Below are positions 51,369 to 59,620 of a DNA stretch of 64,000 bases, one piece after another. The number at the start of each line of letters is the position of its first letter. Positions within the stretch are counted from its first letter, which is position 1. This DNA is from Christensenella massiliensis (GTDB lineage Bacteria > Bacillota > Clostridia > Christensenellales > Christensenellaceae), in contig LT700187.1 in NCBI GenBank assembly GCA_900155415.1, positions 930,001-994,000 of the forward strand, given 5' to 3'. The notes below the pieces were generated by a model that made no database searches, had not been told where the DNA came from, and was given only the letters and a program-made list of their open reading frames with translations. The position numbers and the translations under genes are program-made.

Positions 51369-53264
51369 ATGAAACAGAGGCTGAAAAGGTTTTTCCTATT
51401 GACGGCGGCAGCGCTTGCGGCGCTTCTGCCGCTGACCGCTTTTGCGCAGGCGGCGCCGGATTATGTCATCAAAAGCGAAGAGATCGTCATACGGGTCAAT
51501 GAGGACAATACATACGATATCTCCAAGAAAATCACGGCGGATTTTTCGCAGAGCGTGGGAGAAACGCACGGTATTACGGAAACGGTCCCGGTGGATATGA
51601 AGCTGCGGCGCATGACGGACGGGCAGTATGAGGAATCGGGCGCGCACGCTGTTGTGACGAACCTCGAGGCCAATGTTCCGAGCGAAGCCTCACGGGATGG
51701 AAACAATATGGTAATCCGCCTCGGCGACCCGGACGAGACGGTGACGGGCGCAGTGGAATATGAATACAGCTACCGTTACGACATGGGGCCGGACACGCTT
51801 TCCAGCGCGGACGAATTTTACTACAACCTTGTGAGCCCGGAAAACACGGTTCCCATCGAAAAACTCAGCTTTGTCATCGAAATGCCCAAAGCGTTCGACG
51901 CGGAAAAGCTCGGCTTTACCACCGGAGCGGCGGGAAGCGGGACGTATGACGAGACGGCCCTTACCTACACGGTGGAGGGGAACGTCATCCGGGGAGAGCT
52001 GACAAAGGCCGTGGAAAGCGGATATGGCGTAGGCGTGCGTATCGAGCTGCCGGAGGGATACTACGCGGGCGCGCGTTCAGCGTTCTCCTATTTCATTCCG
52101 GCGTTGTGCGCGGGCGGCGCGGCCTTTGTGCTCGTGGTCATTCTGCTCGCGGCCTCCGGGAGGCGGCGCGTCGAGGCGGAGACGGTGGAATTCGGCCCAC
52201 CGGAGGGCATGAACAGCGCGGACGTCGGGTATATCATCGACGGCGAAACGGACAACCGGGACGTGGTCTCTCTGCTCATCTTCTGGGCGGACAGGGGCTT
52301 CATCGAGATCCACCAGCCGGATGAAAAGAATATGACGTTCAAAAAGCTGAAAGACCTGCCGCAGGACGCGAACGATTACGAAAAAATATTGTTCGGAAAG
52401 ATGTTCGTGCTTTCGGACAGCATCGACATCAGGGATATGCGGTATGAATTTGCCGATACGGTAAACAGCGCGAAAAAGAGGATCAGGGAAAAATATAATA
52501 CCGCGCAAAACCGCGTTTATACAAAAAAGTCAGTCGCGTTCAGATACCTTGCGACAGTGCTCGCGGCCGTTCCGGTCGCGGCAGCTGCGGTAACTGCGGT
52601 CTATCTGGAAAGCATGGAAATATTTACCGCCGTCATGATGGGCGTTGTGTTCGTCGGCTTGGTCGGCTGGCTGGGCGCGCTGCTCATCAGCGATTCCGTT
52701 TGTCGGCGGAAATCGGATAAAAAATCCGCGCGCATAGGAAAGCTGGTCGGCGGGATTTTGATCCTTGCGGGCGTTACGGCGTTTTCCTGCCTGCTGTTTT
52801 CTGCCTATCTGGGCTGGTGGGTTGTGCTGCCCGCCGCTGCGGCGCTCGTTATGGCCCTCCTGTCCGGGCTGATGCCCCGGCGGACAGAGCAGGGCGCGCA
52901 GTGGGCCGGACGTATCCTTGGGCTGAAGCGCTTTATTGAAACGGCGGAGGCGGACCGCATCAAAATGATGGTGCGGGACGATCCGGCCAGCTTTTATCAT
53001 ATCCTGCCCTATGCGTATGTGCTGGGGGTGACGGACGAATGGGCGAAGCGGTTTGAAAGCATCGCGCTCGAGCCGCCGCGGTGGTATTACGGCTACTATG
53101 GCGGCACATGGTCCACGCTGTATTTCACGCGGTCGCTTTACCGGGGCATGAATCAGGCGCTTGCGAGCATGACCGCGGCGAAAAGTTCGGGCGGAGGCAG
53201 CGGCTATGGCGGCGGAGGCTTCTCGGGCGGCGGCGCGGGAGGCAGCAGCTTCGGCAGATGGTAG
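51369..53264 (+). CDS. DUF2207-family membrane protein
   Basis: 631 residues, ATG at 51369 with GGGAGGA upstream; a TATAAT lies at 51336-51341. Signal peptide (residues 1-27), an extracytoplasmic beta-rich DUF2207 domain (about 30-225), one helix near 240-260, a cytoplasmic part, two hydrophobic pairs near 395-440 and 460-500, and a glycine/serine-rich tail (GGGSGYGGGGFSGGG) as is typical. Function unknown; the family is widespread and predicted to act in the envelope. Confidence 0.9.
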   Translation: MKQRLKRFFLLTAAALAALLPLTAFAQAAPDYVIKSEEIVIRVNEDNTYDISKKITADFSQSVGETHGITETVPVDMKLRRMTDGQYEESGAHAVVTNLEANVPSEASRDGNNMVIRLGDPDETVTGAVEYEYSYRYDMGPDTLSSADEFYYNLVSPENTVPIEKLSFVIEMPKAFDAEKLGFTTGAAGSGTYDETALTYTVEGNVIRGELTKAVESGYGVGVRIELPEGYYAGARSAFSYFIPALCAGGAAFVLVVILLAASGRRRVEAETVEFGPPEGMNSADVGYIIDGETDNRDVVSLLIFWADRGFIEIHQPDEKNMTFKKLKDLPQDANDYEKILFGKMFVLSDSIDIRDMRYEFADTVNSAKKRIREKYNTAQNRVYTKKSVAFRYLATVLAAVPVAAAAVTAVYLESMEIFTAVMMGVVFVGLVGWLGALLISDSVCRRKSDKKSARIGKLVGGILILAGVTAFSCLLFSAYLGWWVVLPAAAALVMALLSGLMPRRTEQGAQWAGRILGLKRFIETAEADRIKMMVRDDPASFYHILPYAYVLGVTDEWAKRFESIALEPPRWYYGYYGGTWSTLYFTRSLYRGMNQALASMTAAKSSGGGSGYGGGGFSGGGAGGSSFGRW

Positions 53265-53284
53265 TATAAAAAGGAGAATTCGGT

Positions 53285-53749
53285 TTGATACAGAAAATCG
53301 TGGATTTTGTGGAAGGGATCAAGGCGGAGAAACTGCTTAAAGCCGCAGGCGTGTTGCTCCTGATCATCGGGGCGTTAGATGCGCTGGCCGTCGTTTCCCT
53401 CTATCCGATGAGGACGAACCCGGGCTACGCCTACGATCCGGATTGGAAATTTATGCTTCTTGACTGGATCATGCCGGCGGTAGAGATCACCGCCGGAATT
53501 TTGGCTTTTTATTTCATTCGGCATCGGGAGAAGCATATGGCAGCTTCCGCGCTGGCGATGGTTATGGTGCTCCTTTCCACCTTTATGGCAAACCTGTTTA
53601 TGGATTTTGCAGAAAAGGCATTCGTTTATGTGTCTTTGATACCCGCATATCTATATCTGTTTGGAGCGGCTAAGCTGCGGGAAGGGGAAAAATATAAAAA
53701 CTACGAAATATATCAAACGTTTTACGAGAATCATAAAAAAAGCGGCTGA
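53285..53749 (+). CDS. Small integral membrane protein of unknown function
   Basis: 154 residues. TTG start at 53285, supported by AAGGAGAATT upstream and 20 bp spacing from the DUF2207 stop. About four hydrophobic helices (residues 18-38, 58-80, 88-108, 112-132). Not recognised. It is probably cotranscribed with the DUF2207 gene and ends in a terminator. Confidence 0.65.
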   Translation: MIQKIVDFVEGIKAEKLLKAAGVLLLIIGALDALAVVSLYPMRTNPGYAYDPDWKFMLLDWIMPAVEITAGILAFYFIRHREKHMAASALAMVMVLLSTFMANLFMDFAEKAFVYVSLIPAYLYLFGAAKLREGEKYKNYEIYQTFYENHKKSG

Positions 53750-53754
53750 AAAAG

Positions 53755-53782
53755 CAGGAGGCGAACGGGCCTCCTGTTTTTT
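53755..53782 (+). terminator. Rho-independent terminator
   Basis: CAGGAGGC (53755-53762) / GCCTCCTG (53769-53776) and six Ts, six bases after the stop of the small membrane protein gene. Confidence 0.93.
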
Positions 53783-53947
53783 GACTGTTCGGCGGAGAAT
53801 GCCGCGGAAAAATTTTGTACATTTCGTTTTTCAGACTCCTGAAAAGTGGGTATCAATAGTAAACCGCCGGAGCGGACCGAAAGAGCGCGGACAGCGCAGG
53901 CGGCAGCGTTCCGGGTTTCAGACCCACAGTTAAGGAGAACAAGATAA

Positions 53948-54298
53948 ATGAGACGTTTTGGAAGCAGATTTTTGCATGCAGCAGGATTTTCAGACAGGCA
54001 GGACGAAAGATACGGGGAAGAGGAACGGGCGGGGAGCGCGCAGATTTTGATCTTCCGGCCCGGTTCTTATGAGGATGCGAGGGAGATCGCCCTAAGCCTC
54101 GAGCAGGATAAGCAGGTCGTCGTAGATTTCGGCGGTTTGGAGCAGGAGCTTGTGCGGAAAATATCGGATTTTATGGACGGAGCGGTCTATGCGCTGCGCG
54201 GGCAGGTACACGAGATATCGCCCACGCTTCTGATCGCCGTGCCGGAATATGTGGACGTGGAAAAAGAAGCGGGGCAGCCCGCAGGGTTTGGCCTGTAG
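53948..54298 (+). CDS. sepF: SepF-like cell division protein
   Basis: 116 residues, shorter than most SepF proteins. A short variable N-terminus is followed by the conserved core: ILIFRPGSYEDAREIALSLE, QVVVDFGGLEQELVRKISDFM and GAVYALRGQVHEISPTLLIAVP. SepF tethers FtsZ to the membrane in Gram-positives. The N-terminus (MRRFGSRFLHAAGF) could be the membrane-binding amphipathic helix. It is not next to ftsZ or the yggS cluster, so it may be a stand-alone paralogue. Confidence 0.85.
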   Translation: MRRFGSRFLHAAGFSDRQDERYGEEERAGSAQILIFRPGSYEDAREIALSLEQDKQVVVDFGGLEQELVRKISDFMDGAVYALRGQVHEISPTLLIAVPEYVDVEKEAGQPAGFGL

Positions 54299-54323
54299 GG
54301 AGGCCACTTTTATACTGGGATAG

Positions 54324-54827
54324 ATGGAATTCGGCTATACGATCCCCTTGCAGAAGCATGTGGGAAAACGGATATTAGAATATGGAACGGAGCGGGAACG
54401 GCTTTTTTGCTGGGACGTTCACGCAATTCGCCTGCGCGGTCAGGATGCGACGCTTGCGGTCAACTGCAAAAACCGGTATACGGTTGTGCTCTTGGGTATG
54501 GAACGGGAGTGGAACGCGCTGCATGGCGTTTTGCTGCGCGGCCTGCGGTCTGCGTTTTCGGCGGACGGTTTTTCGGACGAATGGGCCGCGCGTTATTTCG
54601 CGCGGGCAGGCGAAGCCTCCGTAACGCGTACGCACGGGCGGCGGGAGGTCGCCTTTCTGAACCGCGCGTGGGAGGACGTTTTGGCCTGCGATATGGCGGC
54701 CATTCCAGACAGCAGAGATCAATTTCCGCTGAACAGGGCGGTCAATTCCATTCCCTGCCGCTGCGCCGGACATGAGGGAACGGGCGCCGCGCTTGAAAGA
54801 ATGCGGGAAGACCTCGCGGCGCTCTGA
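54324..54827 (+). CDS. DUF6933-like hypothetical protein
   Basis: 167 residues from ATG at 54324. The pattern FCWDVHAIRLRGQDATLAVNCKNRY and the tail with LNRAVNSIPC resemble small proteins annotated DUF6933, which have no known role. It is a soluble protein without membrane helices. It follows the SepF gene by 25 bp, but a weak ribosome binding site makes coupling uncertain. Confidence 0.6.
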   Translation: MEFGYTIPLQKHVGKRILEYGTERERLFCWDVHAIRLRGQDATLAVNCKNRYTVVLLGMEREWNALHGVLLRGLRSAFSADGFSDEWAARYFARAGEASVTRTHGRREVAFLNRAWEDVLACDMAAIPDSRDQFPLNRAVNSIPCRCAGHEGTGAALERMREDLAAL

Positions 54828-54839
54828 ATACGCGCCAAG

Positions 54840-55262
54840 TCAAATAGTCTCATCCGAGATAAATGGATTCTGAAGCTGCATCGCCCCGCCATCCGGCAAG
54901 CGGCGAAAGCCGTATTTTTCATAAAAAGATATATTTTTGCTTTCTTCCGGCATCAGATTGATATAAAAATAATCCTGATATTTTTCTTTCATCAGTTCGA
55001 TCAATTTTCCGGCGATCCCTTTGCCCTGATAAGTTGGATGAACCAAAGCATAGTGCAGAAAAGCCAACATTCCGCCATCGTCGAGCGCCCGCATAAGACC
55101 GACGAGCCGGTTTCCGTCCCATGCAGTCAATACGGTGGACGAATGCATTAGAGCGCTGTAAAGACGTGTTGGATAACGGCCGGAGGCCCAACCGACTGAT
55201 AAAAACAGCTCCTGTACATCTTGAGGGCTAAACTTTTTCTCTTCCGTAAAAATAAGATTCAT
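54840..55262 (-). CDS. GNAT-family N-acetyltransferase
   Basis: 140 residues. Acetyl-CoA-binding motif VHPTYQGKGIAGKLIELM near residue 75 and the C-terminal FYEKYGFRRLP motif are typical of GNAT enzymes. Substrate unknown. It starts in a 4-bp overlap with the end of the HxlR-type regulator gene and belongs to the same minus-strand operon. Confidence 0.9.
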   Translation of the reverse strand: MNLIFTEEKKFSPQDVQELFLSVGWASGRYPTRLYSALMHSSTVLTAWDGNRLVGLMRALDDGGMLAFLHYALVHPTYQGKGIAGKLIELMKEKYQDYFYINLMPEESKNISFYEKYGFRRLPDGGAMQLQNPFISDETI

Positions 55263-55654
55263 TCTGTTTTCTCACCATAATCGCACTTTTTGCACTGCGG
55301 CAGGGTGGCTGTTCCCGTATTTTTATGATAAGCGCCTGCCCAACGGCAGATGCCCCGAAGAATTGGTACGACGGAAAGGCCTTTCTGTGTTAAGCTGTAT
55401 TCTACGCGCAGAGGGATCTCATTATATTGCCGCCGCTGAATGATGCCGTCTGCAATCAATTCCTTGAGAGCGGATGCAAGCACAGCGTCCGTAATATTTG
55501 TCATTTCACGACGCAGAATACTATACCGAAGCACCTTTTGTTCCGCAAGAACGCAAATAATGCGGGATTTCCATTTTCCTCCGAATAGATCCAAACCGTA
55601 TTCCAACGGGCAGCGGATATCCTTTTCCAGCTTTGGCTGATACAAGAAAATCAT
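55259..55654 (-). CDS. HxlR-family transcriptional regulator
   Basis: 131 residues; HxlR winged HTH with CPLEYGLDLFGGKWKSRIIC, LRREMTNITDAVLASALKEL and RVEYSLTQKGLSVVPIL. A C-terminal CKKC pair is seen (TLPQCKKCDYG). HxlR proteins sense aldehydes, quinones or redox change. It is divergent from the small monooxygenase-like gene at 55818 and overlaps the acetyltransferase gene. Confidence 0.92.
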   Translation of the reverse strand: MIFLYQPKLEKDIRCPLEYGLDLFGGKWKSRIICVLAEQKVLRYSILRREMTNITDAVLASALKELIADGIIQRRQYNEIPLRVEYSLTQKGLSVVPILRGICRWAGAYHKNTGTATLPQCKKCDYGEKTE

Positions 55655-55724
55655 CTCCTTATTCTGTAAATTATGATTTTATTATAGGGATAAAAATCGG
55701 CGCATGGAAAGCTACTATGAATTT

Positions 55725-55786
55725 TATGAGTATCTTATAAATTTGCGGGTATATTCCTTCCGAACTATGCATACGGTATACTCATA
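55725..55786. promoter_or_regulatory. Divergent operator region of the HxlR-type regulator
   Basis: TATGAGTAT (55725-55733) and ATACTCATA (55778-55786) are exact reverse complements 44 bp apart. TATACT (55777-55782) overlaps the right arm and may be the -10 for the plus-strand gene. Two symmetric sites fit a dimeric HxlR repressor acting on both promoters. Confidence 0.5.
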
Positions 55787-55817
55787 GACAGATTCGGAAA
55801 ACAGGAGGATATTTGAA

Positions 55818-56108
55818 ATGAAAGTAAATGCATATCTTGAAATTACGATGAAGATAGCAGAAGCGAACCGTCCGGCTGCGGTAAAGGTCTACACAGATTA
55901 CAGAGCGCCCTTTCTGGAGACGATTACAGGGGCGCTTACAAAAGAATTGTTGGCGCGCGCGGAGGACGTACAGGTTTTACACGGATTTGACAGTATCGAG
56001 CATGCGCAGGCGTATTTGGAGAGCGGGTTATTTCAAAAAGATGTTTTTACAGGGCTAAAGCCACTGTGGGATGTAGAACCGAATATAAGGATCTATAGTG
56101 TGGTGTAA
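55818..56108 (+). CDS. Small ferredoxin-like monooxygenase-fold (ABM-like) protein
   Basis: 96 residues, AGGAGGATATTTGAA before the ATG. The alternation VNAYLEITMKI ... LETITGAL ... QVLHGFDSIEHAQAYLESGLF suggests the dimeric alpha/beta barrel of antibiotic-biosynthesis monooxygenase-like proteins. Divergent from an HxlR regulator, which often controls such genes in electrophile or redox defence. Catalysis not shown. Confidence 0.6.
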   Translation: MKVNAYLEITMKIAEANRPAAVKVYTDYRAPFLETITGALTKELLARAEDVQVLHGFDSIEHAQAYLESGLFQKDVFTGLKPLWDVEPNIRIYSVV

Positions 56109-56119
56109 AGAATTTCGGA

Positions 56120-56154
56120 AAAACGGCGTTTTCTTCAAAAAGGAGCCGTTTTTT
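56120..56154. terminator. Bidirectional terminator between the ABM-like and GIY-YIG genes
   Basis: AAAACGGC (56120-56127) / GCCGTTTT (56145-56152), followed by Ts on the plus strand and preceded by As that read as Ts on the minus strand. It contains the stop codon of the GIY-YIG gene. Confidence 0.75.
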
Positions 56155-56422
56155 CTGTATAACAGGAATTCGCGCCGCTTTCGAGCAGCGCCAGCTTTTC
56201 CCTGCGGCTGAGCCGCTTGACTGCACATTCGCGCCGCATGGCCTCGTGTTTCGTTTCCAAGCGCTCGAGGTAGACCAGACGAACGGGCAGGCGGGACCGC
56301 GTATATTTCGCGCCCTTTCCCGCCCGGTGTGCGGCGAGACGTTTTTTCATATCGTTCGTCCACCCCGTATAAAGCGTCCCGTCGGCACACAGGAGCATAT
56401 AAACAAACGCCCCGCCCTCCAT
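56135..56422 (-). CDS. GIY-YIG domain nuclease-like protein (UPF0213/YhbQ type)
   Basis: 95 residues. The single domain has FVYMLLCADGTLYTGWTNDM (YML and YTG in place of GIY and YIG, as in the YhbQ group), RLAAHRAGKGAKYT with the conserved arginine/lysine region, and a glutamate in the ...RECAVKRLSRREK segment. Members cut DNA or remain uncharacterised. The ATG shares a base with the cobS stop (TGATG), so translation is coupled. Confidence 0.85.
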   Translation of the reverse strand: MEGGAFVYMLLCADGTLYTGWTNDMKKRLAAHRAGKGAKYTRSRLPVRLVYLERLETKHEAMRRECAVKRLSRREKLALLESGANSCYTEKTAPF

Positions 56423-57177
56423 CAGAAGGCCGCGCAAGCGAGTATGAGCAGTTCGTTTATGCACAGGAGAAATCCGGCGAGATCCCCGGTGAGGCCGCCG
56501 AATTTGCCGTAGCACAGCCGGCGGAAGAGGAGGAACCACAGAAAAGAGGCAAGGGCCGCGGCAGCGCCGGCCGCGGGCCGCGCGAAGATCATGCCCGCCG
56601 ACGCGGTGATGATCCATAAAACGCTTACCGCGCGCACCGTCTTTTTGTCGGCGCCGTCCGCAAACGCGTGGGCAAGGCCGGTGTCGCGTGCGAGGCGCAG
56701 GGATACGATCGCAAAGGAAGAATATCCGCGGGAAAGGACATAGCCAAGGCAGAGCATGAGAGGGGTGCGGGCATTTGTAAAGAATTGTGCGGCAAAGCCG
56801 AATGTGAGCAGCAGATACAGCGCGCAGAAAATCACGCCGAACGCGCCGGTATGAGAATCCTTCAGAATTTCAAGCCGCCTCGCCGGGCTTTGGTGCGAGC
56901 CGAGCGCATCGCCTGTATCGATGAGGCCGTCAAGGTGTATGCCGCCCGAAAGCACGGGAGGCAGCGCCGTGAGAACGGCGGCGAACAGCACGGCGCCAAA
57001 GGAAGCAGAGCCGCAGGCCCATATCCACAGCCATGCGGCGGCGCCGATCAGCACGCCGACCAGCGGAAAAAAACACATGGCGTATTTCATGGTGTCCTGC
57101 GTCCAGCCGAGCTGAGGCATGGGCAGTATGGAATACATGGAAAACGCGGCCGCAAGGCCGCCGAAGATCGGTTTCAT
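56422..57177 (-). CDS. cobS: Adenosylcobinamide-GDP ribazoletransferase (cobalamin synthase)
   Basis: 251 residues, integral membrane protein. CobS signatures are present: GGIHLDGLIDTGDALGSH near residue 78, KDSHTGAFGV near 105, and FGGLTGDLAGF near 225. The enzyme joins the lower ligand to adenosylcobinamide-GDP as the last step of cobalamin assembly. It is isolated from other cob genes here and has no riboswitch in front, but it shows that the organism can complete imported or self-made corrinoids, relevant to the B12 uptake locus at 21320-35569. Confidence 0.93.
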   Translation of the reverse strand: MKPIFGGLAAAFSMYSILPMPQLGWTQDTMKYAMCFFPLVGVLIGAAAWLWIWACGSASFGAVLFAAVLTALPPVLSGGIHLDGLIDTGDALGSHQSPARRLEILKDSHTGAFGVIFCALYLLLTFGFAAQFFTNARTPLMLCLGYVLSRGYSSFAIVSLRLARDTGLAHAFADGADKKTVRAVSVLWIITASAGMIFARPAAGAAAALASFLWFLLFRRLCYGKFGGLTGDLAGFLLCINELLILACAAF

Positions 57178-57253
57178 GAAAGGGATATCCTTCCTTTTTT
57201 TTCTATCATACCATATTGGGATAAAAAAAGAAAAGAACGTGAGGCTGCTGTTT

Positions 57254-57841
57254 TTATGCCGGCCGGGAAGGGCGGAGCCTCAATGCGTCAAAGACAAACA
57301 GGTCCACAAGCTCGGTGATGTCTTTGCCGTCATAACCGAGCGTATGGCTGAGCAAAATCGCAATCAGGCCGTTGAGCAAAACGTCGATCAGACGTATCAA
57401 TGCCGGCCGTTCCGCTTCCGGTATTCCGCAGCGGCATAAAAAATCCTGCATGATTTCATACTGTGCGGCGTAGGTTTTCCGAAAATCGGTTTTCACGGCA
57501 CCGCTCTCCGCTGTTCCCACGGAGGAATGAAACAGGGAATAAAACTGCGGATGCTGCGTCATATAGTGTAAATATGCCTTGCACATACCCACGCAAGGCT
57601 CCTGTGCCCTGCGTGCGGAACGCAGAGTATAGGCCTGCACACGTTTTGAGATGCGTTTTTTGCAGGTCGCGATCAGGTCCTGTTTATTTTCGAAATGCTT
57701 ATATGCGGTGGCGTGCGTCACACCGCAGGCCGCCGCGATCCTGCGCAGGGAGATCTGACCCGGGCCGTTTTTACCGATTTCCCGTATCGTTTCGTCTATG
57801 AGGCGGTCCCGGATGTTTTTTTTACTGACAGTCACGGCCAT
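57254..57841 (-). CDS. TetR-family regulator (second of tandem pair)
   Basis: 195 residues. N-terminal HTH IRDRLIDETIREIGKNGPGQ, LRRIAAACGVTHATAYKHFE; helical C-terminal domain. AAGGAGGAGG precedes the ATG at 57841, which lies 20 bp inside the end of the other TetR gene, so both come from one transcript. No target gene is adjacent on the same strand other than cobS 76 bp downstream. Confidence 0.87.
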   Translation of the reverse strand: MAVTVSKKNIRDRLIDETIREIGKNGPGQISLRRIAAACGVTHATAYKHFENKQDLIATCKKRISKRVQAYTLRSARRAQEPCVGMCKAYLHYMTQHPQFYSLFHSSVGTAESGAVKTDFRKTYAAQYEIMQDFLCRCGIPEAERPALIRLIDVLLNGLIAILLSHTLGYDGKDITELVDLFVFDALRLRPSRPA

Positions 57842-58550
57842 GAACCTCCTCCTTTTCCAAAATACGCGAAAACAACAGGCGCAGCATGGAAAGGACCGTT
57901 TCGTCCTGCGTATCCTTAGGGATCAGTCCGCTTTGCACGCCGTAGGGAAGCCCGTTGACAAAGCAATGCAGGAGGATCTGCCCGTTTGCAACGGAAGGCT
58001 CTTCCTGATGCAAAGGCGCGTCCAAAGGCGTTTTTTTGATACGCTCGATCGCCTGCCCGGCTTTCAAAAGCACCTTGAGGAACGGTGCGGGCAGGGTGCT
58101 GATCCGGGAAAGCGTTTTCAGGTTCGGCATTTTCGAATCATATTTTGAAAAATAACGGACGTCCTCTCCGGCGGATTCGATTTGATAGTAGGGCTCCTTG
58201 TTTTGATTGAGCAGGACCTGCCAATGATAGGGATATTTCTCAAACAAAATCATATACGCACGGGCAAAACAGGCGATCTTGGAGGCAAAATCCGAGGAAT
58301 CGCGCGTCAGGACGTCGATGCAGTATTCGGCAATCTGTTTTTCGATACGGTCCCCGATCGCACGCAGCAGCGCGTCCTTATCCTCAAAATGATTATAGAT
58401 CGCATGCGGCGTCACATGGCAGAGCTCTGCCATTTTGCGCATCGTAAGCTCGTCCATGCTATGGTTGGTGAGGAATATAAGCCCGGTCTCGATCAGATCC
58501 TCACGCAAAGAACTTTTTTTGTTTCCCGCCACGGCGCAGCTCCTGTTCAT
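57822..58550 (-). CDS. TetR-family regulator (first of tandem pair)
   Basis: About 242 residues from ATG at 58550; an in-frame start at 58571 lies inside the -10 box. HTH: LREDLIETGLIFLTNHSMDE, LTMRKMAELCHVTPHAIYNHF. The C-terminal domain is longer than that of its neighbour. The promoter leaves only a few bases of leader before the ATG and no Shine-Dalgarno sequence is seen, so the message may be leaderless. Confidence 0.85.
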   Translation of the reverse strand: MNRSCAVAGNKKSSLREDLIETGLIFLTNHSMDELTMRKMAELCHVTPHAIYNHFEDKDALLRAIGDRIEKQIAEYCIDVLTRDSSDFASKIACFARAYMILFEKYPYHWQVLLNQNKEPYYQIESAGEDVRYFSKYDSKMPNLKTLSRISTLPAPFLKVLLKAGQAIERIKKTPLDAPLHQEEPSVANGQILLHCFVNGLPYGVQSGLIPKDTQDETVLSMLRLLFSRILEKEEVHGRDCQ

Positions 58551-58562
58551 GATTTCTGATTC

Positions 58563-58591
58563 ATTATACAATAATCCCTCAAAACTTACAA
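58563..58591 (-). promoter_or_regulatory. Promoter of the tandem TetR operon
   Basis: Minus strand TTGTAA (58586-58591), 17 bp, TATAAT (58563-58568). Expected start near 58556, six bases from the ATG. Confidence 0.6.
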
Positions 58592-58876
58592 TCTGTTTTC
58601 GGACAGGAAATGGCTGTAGGGCTTGTTTTATGCACTGTAAACAGAACAGTGGGAGACGGAAAAAATAAAGAGCTCCAATCTATCAAAATAAATACCGTCT
58701 CATTGGCCGTCAAGACGGTAAAAGGGTCTTTATATCGAAAGTCAGGCAGCACGTCCGCTTTTTCCGATGGTTAAAAATGCAGAAAATTTTAGCCACGCCA
58801 AAATAGGTTGAAAAAAGTGTCCGGAAACACTCTGACAGGGATGGACAGGAAGGTCTATAAAAAATACCACTGTATA
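58592..58876. other. Gene-free interval with two inverted repeats
   Basis: No gene is supported. CACTGT / ACAGTG (58633-58651) and TACCGTCT / AGACGGTA (58693-58720) form two possible hairpins. The second is followed by a T-rich stretch on the minus strand, so it could end a minus-strand transcript, but none is evident. Confidence 0.4.
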
Positions 58877-58905
58877 TTGACTTTGATAGGTAATGGTTTT
58901 AAAAT
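58877..58905 (+). promoter_or_regulatory. Promoter of the HU gene
   Basis: TTGACT (58877-58882), 17 bp, TAAAAT (58900-58905), in an AT-rich stretch about 90 bp before the ATG. Confidence 0.75.
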
Positions 58906-58995
58906 ATAGACTATAAATAGTAACCAATGTATATATATGAAAGCGCTTGCGCCCGTATAAAGGCTTTCGTTTTTAATGGAAAGGGGAAATATGAA

Positions 58996-59268
58996 ATGAA
59001 CAGAAAAGAACTGGTGACAAGGGTGTCGGAAAAAACAGGCCTGATGAAAAAAGACGTGGAAGCGGTAACGGATGCGGTCTTGGACGAGATCAGGGAAACG
59101 CTCGCCGCGGGCGGCAAGGTCCAGCTGATGGGCTTTGGTTCCTTTGAAGTGCGCAGCCGCGCCGCACGCAACGGCAAAAACCCGCGCACGGGCGAGACTA
59201 TTTTGATGCCGGAAGTAAAGCTGCCCGCGTTCAAGGCAGGGAAGCTGCTCAAAGACGCGGTCAGATAA
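58996..59268 (+). CDS. hup: HU-family DNA-binding protein
   Basis: 90 residues, the normal HU length, from ATG at 58996 (MNRKELVTRVSEKTG); AAGGGGAAAT precedes it, and the longer frame from 58927 adds an unrelated leader. The family motifs VQLMGFGSFEVRSRAARNGK and NPRTGETI with the conserved arm are clear. HU is a nucleoid protein that bends DNA. Confidence 0.95.
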   Translation: MNRKELVTRVSEKTGLMKKDVEAVTDAVLDEIRETLAAGGKVQLMGFGSFEVRSRAARNGKNPRTGETILMPEVKLPAFKAGKLLKDAVR

Positions 59269-59293
59269 GGTTTTTTTCGAAAATATCATACTA

Positions 59294-59531
59294 TGAGAAA
59301 TACGCCGCTGAATTCATTTTTTGCCGGCGCCGTCCGGCTGCGGAACGGCCCTGACGCTCGCGTTCGTGCACATTATGGGCGGTACCGCTCACGGGCACAT
59401 CAGTCAACCCGGCAAGAAGTCTTGCGCCAGCCATTTTTATGGGCGGACGGGCAATCGAGCAGGTATGGCTGTTTATTGCAGCGCCGCTCGTTGGCGCCGC
59501 GCTGCTGCGCTTGTATGGATATTTCTCATAA
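59294..59531 (+). pseudogene. Aquaporin (MIP family) remnant with internal deletion and frameshift
   Basis: In one frame the stretch 59394-59531 reads PLTGTSVNPARSLAPAIF, MGGRAIEQVWLFIAAPLVGA and a tail to TAA, matching the second NPA motif and last helix of AqpZ-type channels. Just before, ALTLAFVHIMG is in another frame, one base off. At the left edge ATGAG followed by AAATACGCCGCTGAATTC recalls the MRKYAAEF start of the family. The middle, including the first NPA motif, is missing. A dead gene. Confidence 0.75.
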
Positions 59532-59582
59532 AGGACAAAAAGCAGCAGGCCGCATAAATAAGCGAAAAACCGACGCAAACTC

Positions 59583-59608
59583 AAAAGCCGCCGAAAGGCG
59601 GCTTTTTT
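59583..59608. terminator. Bidirectional rho-independent terminator
   Basis: A 10-bp stem AAAAGCCGCC (59583-59592) / GGCGGCTTTT (59597-59606) with GAAA loop and Ts. It serves the HU/aquaporin side and the LysR gene, whose stop is at 59621. Confidence 0.93.
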
Positions 59609-59620
59609 GCACCGTTTTTT

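Noticed and set aside
57178-57253. B12 riboswitch before cobS
   Set aside because: The upstream sequence is too short and lacks the conserved core seen at 21375-21520.
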